A stretch of DNA of 64,000 bases from Humidesulfovibrio mexicanus. Its GTDB lineage: Bacteria > Desulfobacterota > Desulfovibrionia > Desulfovibrionales > Desulfovibrionaceae. The stretch is from the NCBI RefSeq assembly GCF_900188225.1, contig NZ_FZOC01000001.1, positions 682,596 through 746,595 of the forward strand. The letters run 5' to 3'. The notes below the pieces were generated by a model. It was not told the DNA's origin. It saw only the letters and a program-made list of their open reading frames with translations, and made no database searches. The position numbers and the translations under genes were made by a program. Numbering within the stretch: position 1 is the first letter of the stretch; every line of letters starts with the position of its first letter. Below are positions 1 through 8,197 of this stretch, one piece after another.

Positions 1-25
1 GGAGTCTTTATACTGCGCGCCACCT

Positions 26-790
26 ATGGCAAATCTTGAACTTTCCGACATCAGCGTCCGCTTCGGCGGCTTGCAGGCCCTGACCGACGTCTCCTTCCGC
101 GTTCGCGAGGGCGACATCGTCGGGCTCATAGGCCCCAACGGCGCGGGCAAGACCACCGTGTTCAACGTCATCACCGGGGTCTACAGAACCAGCGCGGGCC
201 AGGTGCGCTACGACGGCGCGCCCCTTTCCGGAATGCGGCCGCACAAAATATTGGCCATGGGCGTGGCGCGCACCTTCCAGAACATCCGCCTGTTCCAGAA
301 CATGACGGCCCTTGAAAACGTCATGGTGGCCCAGCATTGCCGCACCAGGGCCGGCGTGCTGGGGGCCGTGCTGCGCACGCGCGCGCAAAAGCGGGAGGAA
401 GCGCGCATCCGCGAGAAGTCCCTGGCTGCGCTGGAGTTCATGGACCTGGGCGGTTTCGCCCACGAACTGGCCTCCAACATGGCCTACGGGCTGCAACGCA
501 GGCTGGAGATCGCCCGGGCGCTTGCCAGCGAGCCCAAGACCATCCTGCTGGACGAACCCGCCGCCGGACTGAACCCGGCGGAAAGCCGCGAGCTGATGCA
601 CACCATCGCCCGCATCAGCTCTCTGGGCATCAACATCCTCATGGTGGAACACGACATGAAGGTGGTCATGGGCATTTGCCGCCACATCGTCGTGCTGGAT
701 CACGGCGTGATGATCGCCGAAGGCAAGCCTGAAGAGATTCAGCGCGACCCCAGGGTGATCGAGGCATATTTGGGGAACGAACATCACTAA
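26..790 (+). CDS. livG: Branched-chain amino acid ABC transporter, ATP-binding protein LivG
   Basis: Cytoplasmic ATPase subunit that energises uptake of branched-chain amino acids together with LivF, LivH and LivM. The 254-residue protein has a Walker A site (GPNGAGKTT, about residues 37-45), the LivG-type signature region around YGLQRRLEIARAL and a Walker B/D-loop (ILLDEPAAGLN). Length and motifs fit full-length LivG. It is the first of five co-directional liv genes; livK starts 15 bp after its stop. Upstream sequence is cut by the window edge, so an earlier gene or promoter cannot be judged. Substrate range is inferred from the family only; these systems can carry other amino acids or amides. 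Confidence 0.93.
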   Translation: MANLELSDISVRFGGLQALTDVSFRVREGDIVGLIGPNGAGKTTVFNVITGVYRTSAGQVRYDGAPLSGMRPHKILAMGVARTFQNIRLFQNMTALENVMVAQHCRTRAGVLGAVLRTRAQKREEARIREKSLAALEFMDLGGFAHELASNMAYGLQRRLEIARALASEPKTILLDEPAAGLNPAESRELMHTIARISSLGINILMVEHDMKVVMGICRHIVVLDHGVMIAEGKPEEIQRDPRVIEAYLGNEHH

Positions 791-805
791 AGGGGGAATT
801 GACTG

Positions 806-1972
806 ATGAAACGTGCGTTCAAACTGCTGTCCATGCTGGCGCTCGCCTCGCTGGTGGCCTTTGGCTGCGGCGGCGAGAAGAAGGAAGAGAAAACGGCCGA
901 GGCCCCTGTGGCCGGCATCAAGATCGGCAGCCTGGGCCCCCTGACCGGCCCCTACGCCGCCGACGGCAACGACATCAAGAACGGCGTCATGGCCGCCATC
1001 GAGGTCATGAACCCCGAAATGGGCGCGCTGGGCCCCGTGACCCTGCAGTCCGAAGACGACGCCTGCGATCCGCGCCAGGCCGTGGCCGCCGCCAACAAAC
1101 TCATCAACGAGAAGGTCACCGCCGTCATCGGCGCGTACTGCTCCAGCGCCACCATCCCCGCCTCCGAGCCGCTCATCAGCGCCAAGATATTCATGATCAC
1201 CCCGGCCTCCACCAGCGAGAAGGTCACCGAGCGCGGAATGCCCTACATGTTCCGCACCTGCGGCCGCGACGACGACCAGAGCAAGGCCGCCATCAAGTTC
1301 ATGACCGACCAGCTCAAGGCCAAGACCGTGTACATCGTGGACGACAAAACCACCTACTCCCAGGGCCTGGCCGACAACGTGGAGAAGCTGGCCGCCGACG
1401 CGGGTCTGCAGATGCTGGGCCACGAGCATGTGAACCAGGGCGACAAGGACTACTCCGCCGTGCTGACCAAGGTGAAGGCCGCCAAGCCCGACGTGTTCTA
1501 CGTGAGCCTGCAGAACAGCGCTTCGGCCGCTCCCATGCTCATCCAGACCGCGCGCATGGGCATCAAGGCCAAGATCCTGGCCCAGGACGCCGTGTACCAC
1601 CCGCAGTTGATGGAGCTGGCCAAGAAGGACGCCGAGGGCGTGTTTCTGACCTTCGGCTACACCGACAAGGAGACCCCGGAGTACAAGAAGTTCTACGAGG
1701 CCTACAAGGGCAAGTACGGCGAGCCCGGCGCGTATTCCGCCTACTCCTACGACTCCACCGTGGCCTATCTGAAGGCCGTGAAGGCCGCCGGATCCACCGA
1801 CCCCGAAAAGGTCAAGGCCGAGCTCATGAAGCTTGAGTTCAACGGCGCCTCCAAGAAGATCAAGTACAAGGAGAACGGGGACTCCGGCTCCAACTATGTC
1901 ATCCAGGTGGTGAAGGACGGCACGTTCACCAACTACTGGAACCCCGAGACCGGCGAGCTCTTCGCGAAGTAG
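806..1972 (+). CDS. livK: ABC transporter substrate-binding lipoprotein, LivK/LivJ family
   Basis: Periplasmic ligand-binding component of the liv transporter (388 aa). The N-terminus is a lipoprotein signal with the cysteine in AFGC near residue 21, followed by a charged GGEKKEEK tether, so it is probably anchored to the membrane. The rest is a type I periplasmic binding fold starting with GIKIGSLGPLTGPYA, typical of the Leu/Ile/Val-binding family. The start is supported by an AAAGGGGG ribosome site upstream. It sits second in the operon, between livG and livH, rather than first as in many liv operons. A stable hairpin follows the gene (2001-2026). Confidence 0.92.
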   Translation: MKRAFKLLSMLALASLVAFGCGGEKKEEKTAEAPVAGIKIGSLGPLTGPYAADGNDIKNGVMAAIEVMNPEMGALGPVTLQSEDDACDPRQAVAAANKLINEKVTAVIGAYCSSATIPASEPLISAKIFMITPASTSEKVTERGMPYMFRTCGRDDDQSKAAIKFMTDQLKAKTVYIVDDKTTYSQGLADNVEKLAADAGLQMLGHEHVNQGDKDYSAVLTKVKAAKPDVFYVSLQNSASAAPMLIQTARMGIKAKILAQDAVYHPQLMELAKKDAEGVFLTFGYTDKETPEYKKFYEAYKGKYGEPGAYSAYSYDSTVAYLKAVKAAGSTDPEKVKAELMKLEFNGASKKIKYKENGDSGSNYVIQVVKDGTFTNYWNPETGELFAK

Positions 1973-2000
1973 GTCCGGCTTCCCAATCCTGTGACACAAT

Positions 2001-2026
2001 GGCGGGGGTCCTGCGGGGCCCCCGCC
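2001..2026 (+). promoter_or_regulatory. Stable hairpin between livK and livH (possible mRNA stabiliser or attenuator)
   Basis: Perfect 8-bp inverted repeat GGCGGGGG / CCCCCGCC with a 10-nt loop, between the livK stop and the livH start. There is no U-tract, so it is not a classical terminator. In other ABC operons, hairpins after the binding-protein gene protect the upstream mRNA and reduce expression of the membrane genes; the same role is inferred here. Confidence 0.5.
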
Positions 2027-2046
2027 TGCAAAAGGCGCATACCCAC

Positions 2047-2949
2047 GTGGAATTCCTTCTCCAGCAGCTCGTGAACGGCATCACCCTTGGCGGGGTGTAC
2101 GCCCTGGTGGCCCTTGGCTACACCATGGTCTACGGCATCATCCAGCTCATCAACTTCGCCCACGGCGAAATCTACGCCGCTGGCGGCTACATGGGGGTCA
2201 TCCTCATCAGCTGGCTGTTCTCCCAGGGCTTTCCTCCGGCCGTGTGCCTGGGCGCGGCGCTCCTGCTGGCCATGGGCTACTGCGCCATGCTCGCCATGGC
2301 CGTGGAAAAGGTCGCCTACAGGCCCTTGCGCCAGTCCTCGCGGCTGTCCGTGCTGCTCTCAGCGCTGGGCATGTCCATATTTCTGCAAAACGGCCTCATG
2401 CTTACCCAGGGCGTGTACGACCGCGCCTACCCCACGGAGATGGTCCAGGGAGGCTTCGAGATGGGGGGGGCCGTGGTCTCCTGGATGCAGGTCATCATCG
2501 TGGGCCTTACGGCCTTTCTGCTGGTGGCGCTGAACCTGCTCGTGTTCAAGACGCGCATCGGCAAGGCCATGCGCGCCACCGCCCAGGATAAGACCATGAG
2601 CGCCCTGGTGGGCATCAACTCCAACCGCATCATCAGCATCACCTTCGCCATCGGCGCGGGGCTGGCCGCCGCGGCCGGCATCATGGTGGGGCTCTATTAT
2701 GGCTCCGTGCGCTACGACATGGGCTTCGTCCCCGGCATCAAGGCCTTTTCGGCGGCGGTGCTGGGCGGCATCGGCAACATCACCGGCGCCATGCTCGGCG
2801 GGCTCCTCATCGGCATGATCGAGGTCTTGGCCGCGGGATACATCTCCAGCGAATACAAAGACGTGTTCGCCTTCATCATCCTCATTGCCGTGCTGTATTT
2901 CATGCCCACCGGCATCATGGGAGAAAACGTTGACGATACGCGCGTCTAA
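2047..2949 (+). CDS. livH: Branched-chain amino acid ABC transporter permease LivH
   Basis: Inner-membrane permease of the liv transporter, 300 aa with about eight hydrophobic segments. The GTG start at 2047 gives the usual N-terminus (EFLLQQLVNGITLGGVYAL); an upstream in-frame ATG at 1999 would place the intergenic hairpin inside the gene and is rejected. The conserved LivH region NFAHGEIYAAGGYMG is present, as is the C-terminal coupling region around GIGNITGAMLGG. It overlaps the start of livM by 20 bp, so the two permease genes are translationally linked. Confidence 0.9.
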   Translation: MEFLLQQLVNGITLGGVYALVALGYTMVYGIIQLINFAHGEIYAAGGYMGVILISWLFSQGFPPAVCLGAALLLAMGYCAMLAMAVEKVAYRPLRQSSRLSVLLSALGMSIFLQNGLMLTQGVYDRAYPTEMVQGGFEMGGAVVSWMQVIIVGLTAFLLVALNLLVFKTRIGKAMRATAQDKTMSALVGINSNRIISITFAIGAGLAAAAGIMVGLYYGSVRYDMGFVPGIKAFSAAVLGGIGNITGAMLGGLLIGMIEVLAAGYISSEYKDVFAFIILIAVLYFMPTGIMGENVDDTRV

Positions 2950-4141
2950 GCTCTGGCTCGGCTATGGCGTAGCCATGGCTTGGTTCTACCTGCTGCTCTG
3001 GCCGCTGCTGGGCATCAAGCCCGAGGGCCTCCAGTTCGCGGGCAGCTTCGCCGTCTGGCTCAAGGTGGCCGTGGCCGCCGCCATTCTCGTGGCGCTCTAC
3101 CAGCTCAAGCAGGGCGGGCTGTTCCGCTTCCTCGAAGCGCCCAGCCGGGCCGTGGGGGAGGCCGTTTCCGCCGCCGCCGGGCGCGTGCCCCGCTGGCTGT
3201 CCTTGAGCCTGCTTTTGGCCTGCGCCATCGCCTTCCCCTTCTTCACCGAACGCTACGCCCACGACGTGGCCATCAGCGTGCTGGTGTACATCATGCTGGG
3301 CCTGGGGCTGAACATCGTGGTGGGCTTGGCCGGCCTGCTTGACCTCGGCTACATCGCCTTCTTCGGCGTGGGCGCGTACACCTATGCCCTCTTGTCCGTG
3401 CACTTCGAACTGTCCTTCTGGCTGTGCCTGCCCATTTCGGCCTGTTTCTCGGCCATCGCGGGTTGCATCATCGGCTACCCCACCCTGCGGATGCGCGGCG
3501 ACTACCTGGCCATCGTCACTTTGGGCTTCGGCGAAATCGTGCGGATCGTCATCAACAACTGGATGAGCCTCACCAACGGTCCCAACGGGGTGCTCGGCAT
3601 CAAGTCCCCTGGGGCCTACTGGTTCAAGGACGGAAGCTTCGAGCACATCTGGCTGAACCATCTGGAGCAGCTGTACTTCGTCATCCTGGCGCTGGCCGTG
3701 TTCACCATCCTGGCCGTGTACCGCATCAACTATTCGCGCATCGGCCGCGCCTTCGAGGCCGTGCGCGAGGACCAGACCGCAGCCGAGCTCATGGGCGTGA
3801 ACACCTTCCGGCTGAAGCTCCTGGCCTATGCCCTGGGCGCGGTGTTCGGCGGCCTTGCCGGAAGCTTCTTCGCCGCGCGCATGAAGTTCGTCTCGCCGGA
3901 ATCCTTCACCTTCATCGAGTCGGCCATGGTGCTGGCCATGGTGGTGCTGGGCGGCATGGGCTCCATCCCCGGCGTCATCCTGGGGTCGCTGGCGCTCATC
4001 GCCCTGCCCGAGGTGTTCCGCGGATTCGAGATGTACCGCATGTTCGTGTTCGGCGGGGTAATGGCCGTGATGATGATCTTCCGCCCGCGGGGCCTGTGGC
4101 CCGCCAAGCGCATGGGCGCCCGCAGCGAGGAGAAGGACTAG
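2930..4141 (+). CDS. livM: Branched-chain amino acid ABC transporter permease LivM
   Basis: Second permease subunit of the liv transporter, about 403 aa. A TTG start at 2930 is favoured because a GGGAG ribosome site lies 6 nt upstream (inside the end of livH). An earlier TTG at 2885 is possible but lacks such a site. The C-terminal two thirds match the LivM core (GLAGLLDLGYIAFFGVGAYT; GDYLAIVTLGFGEI; GGMGSIPGVILG). An N-terminal extension of about 80 residues carries two extra hydrophobic segments and a basic linker, as in the longer LivM forms. livF follows after 3 bp. Confidence 0.9.
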   Translation: MTIRASKLWLGYGVAMAWFYLLLWPLLGIKPEGLQFAGSFAVWLKVAVAAAILVALYQLKQGGLFRFLEAPSRAVGEAVSAAAGRVPRWLSLSLLLACAIAFPFFTERYAHDVAISVLVYIMLGLGLNIVVGLAGLLDLGYIAFFGVGAYTYALLSVHFELSFWLCLPISACFSAIAGCIIGYPTLRMRGDYLAIVTLGFGEIVRIVINNWMSLTNGPNGVLGIKSPGAYWFKDGSFEHIWLNHLEQLYFVILALAVFTILAVYRINYSRIGRAFEAVREDQTAAELMGVNTFRLKLLAYALGAVFGGLAGSFFAARMKFVSPESFTFIESAMVLAMVVLGGMGSIPGVILGSLALIALPEVFRGFEMYRMFVFGGVMAVMMIFRPRGLWPAKRMGARSEEKD

Positions 4142-4144
4142 CCC

Positions 4145-4873
4145 ATGCCCCAGACGCCCCCCCCCATTCTCGAACTCAGGAACGTCACCAGCGCCTACGG
4201 CCGCATCAAGGCCATCCACGAGGTGTCCCTCAAGGTCTACCCCGGCGAGGTGGTGAGCATCATTGGCGCCAACGGCGCAGGCAAGAGCACCACCCTCATG
4301 AGCATCTGCGGGGTGCTCAAGCCGGTTTCCGGCGAGGTCTGGTACGATGGCGCGCGCATCGACGGCCTGGCCGCCGACCTGTTGCCCGCAAAGGGCCTGT
4401 GCCAGGTGCCGGAAGGCCGCCGCATCTTCCCCCGGCTGACCGTTGAGGAAAACCTGGACATGGGCGCCTTCTTCCGCAAGGACGCCGAAGGCATAGAGCA
4501 CGACAAGAACCGCGTGTTCCAGATGTTTCCCATCCTGCTGGAACGGCGCAGACAACACGGCGGCACCCTCTCCGGCGGCGAGCAGCAGATGCTGGCCATG
4601 GGCCGCGCCCTCATGGGCCGCCCCAAACTGCTCTTGCTGGATGAGCCGTCCCTTGGCCTGGCTCCGCTCATCGTGCACCAGATCTTCCGCATCATCCAGG
4701 AGATCAACGACGTGGACGGCGTGACCGTTGTGCTGGTGGAGCAGAACGCCAACTTGGCGCTCAAGCACTCCAACCGGGGCTACGTGCTGGAGACCGGCAA
4801 CGTGGTCATGGAGGACGACGCCGCGTCGCTTTTGGCCAACCCGGCCATCCGCAAGGCCTATTTGGGCGAATAG
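4145..4873 (+). CDS. livF: Branched-chain amino acid ABC transporter, ATP-binding protein LivF
   Basis: Second ATPase subunit, 242 aa. It shows Walker A GANGAGKST, the ABC signature SGGEQQMLAMGRAL, Walker B LLLLDEPSLGLAP and a switch histidine region replaced by the LivF-typical VEQNANLAL. Starts at ATG 3 bp after livM and is the last gene of the operon. No U-rich terminator is visible downstream; the next 150 bp carry three CGAACA repeats before the ZIP transporter gene. Confidence 0.93.
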   Translation: MPQTPPPILELRNVTSAYGRIKAIHEVSLKVYPGEVVSIIGANGAGKSTTLMSICGVLKPVSGEVWYDGARIDGLAADLLPAKGLCQVPEGRRIFPRLTVEENLDMGAFFRKDAEGIEHDKNRVFQMFPILLERRRQHGGTLSGGEQQMLAMGRALMGRPKLLLLDEPSLGLAPLIVHQIFRIIQEINDVDGVTVVLVEQNANLALKHSNRGYVLETGNVVMEDDAASLLANPAIRKAYLGE

Positions 4874-4882
4874 CCGGGGTTG

Positions 4883-4910
4883 CGAACAGCGGACGAACAG
4901 TCTGCGAACA
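4883..4910 (+). repeat. Three direct CGAACA repeats with an 11-bp period
   Basis: CGAACA occurs at 4883-4888, 4894-4899 and 4905-4910, one copy per helical turn. The array lies in the 152-bp gap between livF and the ZIP-umuD-umuC genes. Helically phased direct repeats are typical of sites for response regulators or other tandem-binding activators. Which protein binds is unknown; no obvious sigma70 promoter could be placed with confidence. Confidence 0.5.
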
Positions 4911-5025
4911 CAGTTTTCCACATTTCGTTCAAACAGATCCCCCCGGTGGCCCGTGCGGCTTCCGGAGACATTTTGCCCCAGCCCCCCCACTGGCGTCCCG
5001 TGCCGTTGTCGGCTAGGATGCGGCC

Positions 5026-5862
5026 ATGAACGCCGATCCTCAGACCCTGTTCATGGCCTTCGGGCTCACGCTCTTCGCCGGGCTCTCCACGGGCCTGGGC
5101 AGCGCCCTGGCCTTCTTCACCCGGCAGACCAACACGCGCTTCTTGTCCATGTCCCTGGGGTTCTCCGCCGGAGTCATGCTCTACGTGTCCTTTGTGGAGA
5201 TCCTCTCCAAGGCGCGCGAGGCCCTGACGCCCGACTGGGGCGTGGCGGGCGGCGCATGGATCGCCACGGCGGCCTTTTTCGGCGGCATCGCCCTGATCGC
5301 CCTCATAGACAAGCTGGTACCCGGCTACGAAAACCCCCACGAGCTGCACTCCATCGAGGAAATGGACCAGCGCTACGAAACGCTGCCCAAGAACGAGGCC
5401 CACGACTTCGCCAAGCTCAAGCGCGTGGGCGTGTTCACCGCGCTCACCATCGGCATCCACAACTTTCCCGAAGGACTGGCCACCTTCACCTCCGCCCTCA
5501 CGGACCCGGCCCTGGGCGTGGCCATCGCCGTGGCCATCGCCATCCACAACATCCCGGAGGGCATCGCCGTGTCCGTTCCGCTGTACTTCGCCACGGGCTC
5601 GCGCGCCAAGGCCTTCCGCTACTCCTTCCTCTCCGGCCTGGCGGAACCCGTGGGCGCGGTGGTGGGCTACGCGCTGCTCATGCCCTTCTTTTCGCCCACG
5701 CTGTTCGGCGTGCTCTTCGCCTCGGTGGCGGGCATCATGGTCTTCATCTCCCTGGACGAGCTCCTGCCCGCCGCGCGCGAGTTCGGCGAGCCGCACCTGG
5801 CCATATACGGCCTCATCGCGGGCATGGCGGTGATGGCCGTGTCCCTGCTGCTGTTCCTGTAG
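5026..5862 (+). CDS. zupT: ZIP-family divalent metal transporter (ZupT-like)
   Basis: Predicted inner-membrane importer of zinc and possibly iron or manganese, 278 aa with about eight transmembrane segments. The two ZIP metal-pathway motifs are present: HNFPEG at residues 145-150 and HNIPEG at 174-179. A hydrophilic loop (about 100-133) between helices contains histidines and acidic residues. Length fits ZupT. It is followed after 14 bp by umuD and then umuC, so the three genes probably share a transcript, an unusual pairing of metal uptake with error-prone DNA synthesis. Confidence 0.9.
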   Translation: MNADPQTLFMAFGLTLFAGLSTGLGSALAFFTRQTNTRFLSMSLGFSAGVMLYVSFVEILSKAREALTPDWGVAGGAWIATAAFFGGIALIALIDKLVPGYENPHELHSIEEMDQRYETLPKNEAHDFAKLKRVGVFTALTIGIHNFPEGLATFTSALTDPALGVAIAVAIAIHNIPEGIAVSVPLYFATGSRAKAFRYSFLSGLAEPVGAVVGYALLMPFFSPTLFGVLFASVAGIMVFISLDELLPAAREFGEPHLAIYGLIAGMAVMAVSLLLFL

Positions 5863-5876
5863 GCCGGAACGCTTCC

Positions 5877-6323
5877 ATGAAACTGCGCACCAACGGCATG
5901 GAACTCCTCGGCGCGGTGGCGCCTGGCGAGGCTGCGACACTGCGCCTGCCTCTGCTTTTGACCGGCGTGCAGGCGGGCTTCCCCTCCCCGGCCGACGACT
6001 TCATCGACAAGCGGCTGGACCTGAACGAGCACCTCATCCGCCATCCGGCGGCCACCTTCTTCGTGCGCGCCGTGGGCGACTCCATGCTCGGGGCGGGCAT
6101 CCACGATGGGGATCTGCTGGTGGTGGACCGCGCCGTCGATGCCTGCGCGGGCAAGGTGGTCATGGCGGCCCTTGGCGGCGAGCTCACCCTCAAGCGTCTG
6201 GAACGCAAGGGCGAGCGGCTCTTCCTCTCGCCCGCCAACCCGGACTTTCCAAGCTTCGACGTGACCAGCCGCGAGGACTTCGAGGTCTGGGGCGTGGCGA
6301 CCCACGTCATCCACAGGCTGTAG
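5877..6323 (+). CDS. umuD: SOS mutagenesis protein UmuD (LexA-like S24 peptidase)
   Basis: Accessory subunit of DNA polymerase V, 148 aa. Family features are visible: an Ala33-Gly34 self-cleavage site followed by FPSPADD, the catalytic serine in GDSM (Ser69) and the lysine in ELTLKRL (Lys106). RecA-stimulated autocleavage to UmuD' is therefore expected. The protein lacks the DNA-binding domain of LexA. It lies 14 bp after the ZIP transporter gene and 13 bp before umuC. No LexA box was identified with confidence, partly because the consensus varies between deltaproteobacteria. Confidence 0.92.
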   Translation: MKLRTNGMELLGAVAPGEAATLRLPLLLTGVQAGFPSPADDFIDKRLDLNEHLIRHPAATFFVRAVGDSMLGAGIHDGDLLVVDRAVDACAGKVVMAALGGELTLKRLERKGERLFLSPANPDFPSFDVTSREDFEVWGVATHVIHRL

Positions 6324-6336
6324 CTCCGGAGGTTCC

Positions 6337-7608
6337 GTGCCGCTTTTCGCTTTGGTTGACTGCAACAACTTCTACGCCTCCTGCGAGCGCCTGTTCCGGC
6401 CAGGGCTCAAGGGGCGGCCCGTGGTGGTGCTCTCCAACAACGACGGCTGCGTCATCGCCCGCTCCAACGAGGCCAAGGCCCTGGGCATCCCCATGGGCGC
6501 GCCCGCCTTCCAGTGGGAACACGTGTTCCGCAGGCAGGGCGTGGCCGTGTTCTCCAGCAACTACGCCCTGTACGGCGACCTTTCCGCCCGCGTCATGCGC
6601 GTGCTGGAGGAGGCCGCGCCCGCGGTGGAGGTGTATTCCATCGACGAGGCGTTCCTGGACCTCTCCGGCGTGCAGGAGCCCGAGTCCTTCTGCCGCGAGC
6701 TGCGCCAGCGCGTGACCCGGCACACGGGCATTCCGGTGTCCGTCGGCCTGGCGCGCACCAAAACCCTGGCCAAGCTGGCCAACCGCCACGCCAAGAAGCA
6801 GCCGACCACGGGCGGGGTTTTCGACCTTGCGGCCCTGCCCGACCCGGAAGCCCTGCTGGCGGCCACGGAAATCGGCGACGTGTGGGGCATCGGCCCCAGG
6901 CACGCCAAGCGCCTCGCCGCGCGCGGAGTGGCCACGGCCCTGGATTTCATCCGCCTGCCGCGCGACTGGGTGCGCAAGGCCATGACCGTGGTGGGGATGC
7001 AAATCCACATGGAGCTGTGCGGCATCTCCTGCCTGAGCCTGGAACAGGCCCCGCCGCCGCGCCGCTCCGTGCTCTGTTCGCGCTCCTTCGGACAGCTCAT
7101 CCGCGACCGCGAGCACCTGCGCGAGGCCGTGTGCTCCTTTGCCGCGCGCGCGGCCGAAAAGCTGCGCGCCGGGGGCCTGGACGCCCAGGCCGTGCAGGTG
7201 TTCGCCCTCACCCCCCGGCACCGCGAGGAGCTGCCCCAGCACCAGGGCCAAGCCACCGTGACCCTGCCCTGCCCCACGGACCACAGCCCGGACATCGTCA
7301 CCGCCGCCCTGCGCGGCCTGGAGCAAGCCTTTTGCGAGGGCTTCGCCTACCAGAAGGCCGGGGTGCAGCTCCTGGGCCTCACCCCGTCCGCAAGCCGACA
7401 AGCCTCGCTGCTGGACCTGCCGCCCGAGCAGCGCCAGCGCCGCCGCGCCCTCATGGACGTGCTGGACCTGGTGAACCGCCGCCATGGCCGACACGCCCTG
7501 CGCCTGGCGCTGGCCGCGGCTCCGGAACGCCCCTGGCACATGCGCCAGCACAGGCGCTCGCCCCGCTACACCACCAGCTGGGACGATCTGCCCCGCGTGG
7601 GCGAATAG
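6337..7608 (+). CDS. umuC: DNA polymerase V catalytic subunit UmuC (Y-family)
   Basis: Translesion DNA polymerase, 423 aa, full length for UmuC. It starts with GTG preceded by CCGGAGG. The Y-family active site is visible: LVDCNNFYASCE at the N-terminus (first metal-binding Asp at residue 8) and YSIDEAFLDL near residue 105. A helix-hairpin-helix region (VWGIGPRHAKRL) and the little-finger domain follow. It ends the ZIP-umuD-umuC cluster. The downstream 220 bp are non-coding and contain a GC-rich hairpin. Confidence 0.95.
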   Translation: MPLFALVDCNNFYASCERLFRPGLKGRPVVVLSNNDGCVIARSNEAKALGIPMGAPAFQWEHVFRRQGVAVFSSNYALYGDLSARVMRVLEEAAPAVEVYSIDEAFLDLSGVQEPESFCRELRQRVTRHTGIPVSVGLARTKTLAKLANRHAKKQPTTGGVFDLAALPDPEALLAATEIGDVWGIGPRHAKRLAARGVATALDFIRLPRDWVRKAMTVVGMQIHMELCGISCLSLEQAPPPRRSVLCSRSFGQLIRDREHLREAVCSFAARAAEKLRAGGLDAQAVQVFALTPRHREELPQHQGQATVTLPCPTDHSPDIVTAALRGLEQAFCEGFAYQKAGVQLLGLTPSASRQASLLDLPPEQRQRRRALMDVLDLVNRRHGRHALRLALAAAPERPWHMRQHRRSPRYTTSWDDLPRVGE

Positions 7609-7688
7609 CCGCCAGCGCCCCCCCTCCAAGGCCTCACCCCCCAACGCCAAGCCCAGAACCACACTCCTCCTCCCCCTTTCTGCCGGGT

Positions 7689-7709
7689 CCGGGGGCGGCA
7701 AGCCCCCGG
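7689..7709 (+). terminator. GC-rich hairpin downstream of umuC
   Basis: Perfect 8-bp stem CCGGGGGC / GCCCCCGG with loop GGCAA, about 80 bp after the umuC stop in otherwise featureless sequence (7609-7781). There is no U-tract, so it is at best a weak or factor-dependent transcript end. Confidence 0.35.
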
Positions 7710-7781
7710 CCGCCGGAGGCATCCCCGCGCACGCCGCCAGTCCCCGCCCGTCCCTTCAGCCCTTGATCTCCCGCTCCAGGC

Positions 7782-7808
7782 AAAAAAAAAGGGCGGCCGC
7801 AGCCGCCC
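7782..7808 (-). terminator. Rho-independent terminator of amtB-PII
   Basis: Read on the minus strand: stem GGGCGGC / GCCGCCC with a 4-nt loop followed by nine T residues. It lies 24 bp after the PII stop codon. Confidence 0.85.
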
Positions 7809-7831
7809 CAATACACCGTCATGGAATGCAA

Positions 7832-8164
7832 TCAGAGAATGCCGTGTTCTCCCGTGCGGATGCGCATGGCCTGCGCCAGTTCCACCACGAAGATCACGCC
7901 GTCGCCCTCGTTGCCGGTCTGTCCGCCGGTGTTGATGGCCTCGACGGCCTTGTCCAGGAAGTCGTCGTTGACGCCGATCTCCAGGCGCACCTTCTTGAGC
8001 AGATTCACTTCCATGGCCACGCCGCGATAGGTCTCGGTGAAGCCTTTCTGCCGTCCCGCTCCCAGCACGTTGGTCACGGAGAGGGAGTATATCTCCCTGG
8101 AGTACAGCTCCTGCTTGACCGCATTCAGGCGGTCGGGCCGGATGTAGGCGATGATCAGTTTCAT
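7832..8164 (-). CDS. PII-family nitrogen regulator (GlnB/GlnK type) lacking Tyr51
   Basis: Trimeric signal protein expected to bind ATP/ADP and 2-oxoglutarate and to gate the adjacent ammonium channel (110 aa). The sequence aligns without gaps to PII: GRQKG at 37-41, YRG at 46-48, GDG at 87-89 and RIRTGE at 101-106. Two key residues differ. Position 51, the uridylylated tyrosine in most proteobacterial PII proteins, is Met, and Lys90 of the ATP site is Val. Tyr46 is kept. Regulation by uridylylation is therefore unlikely. It lies 33 bp downstream of amtB, the reverse of the common glnK-amtB order. A strong terminator follows. Confidence 0.9.
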   Translation of the reverse strand: MKLIIAYIRPDRLNAVKQELYSREIYSLSVTNVLGAGRQKGFTETYRGVAMEVNLLKKVRLEIGVNDDFLDKAVEAINTGGQTGNEGDGVIFVVELAQAMRIRTGEHGIL

Positions 8165-8197
8165 GTGTGTCCTCCTCGTATTGCGTCCGGCGGCGGG

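Noticed and set aside
1999-2046. ATG at 1999 as start of livH
   Set aside because: It would translate the intergenic hairpin and add 16 residues not seen in LivH proteins; GTG at 2047 matches the family start.
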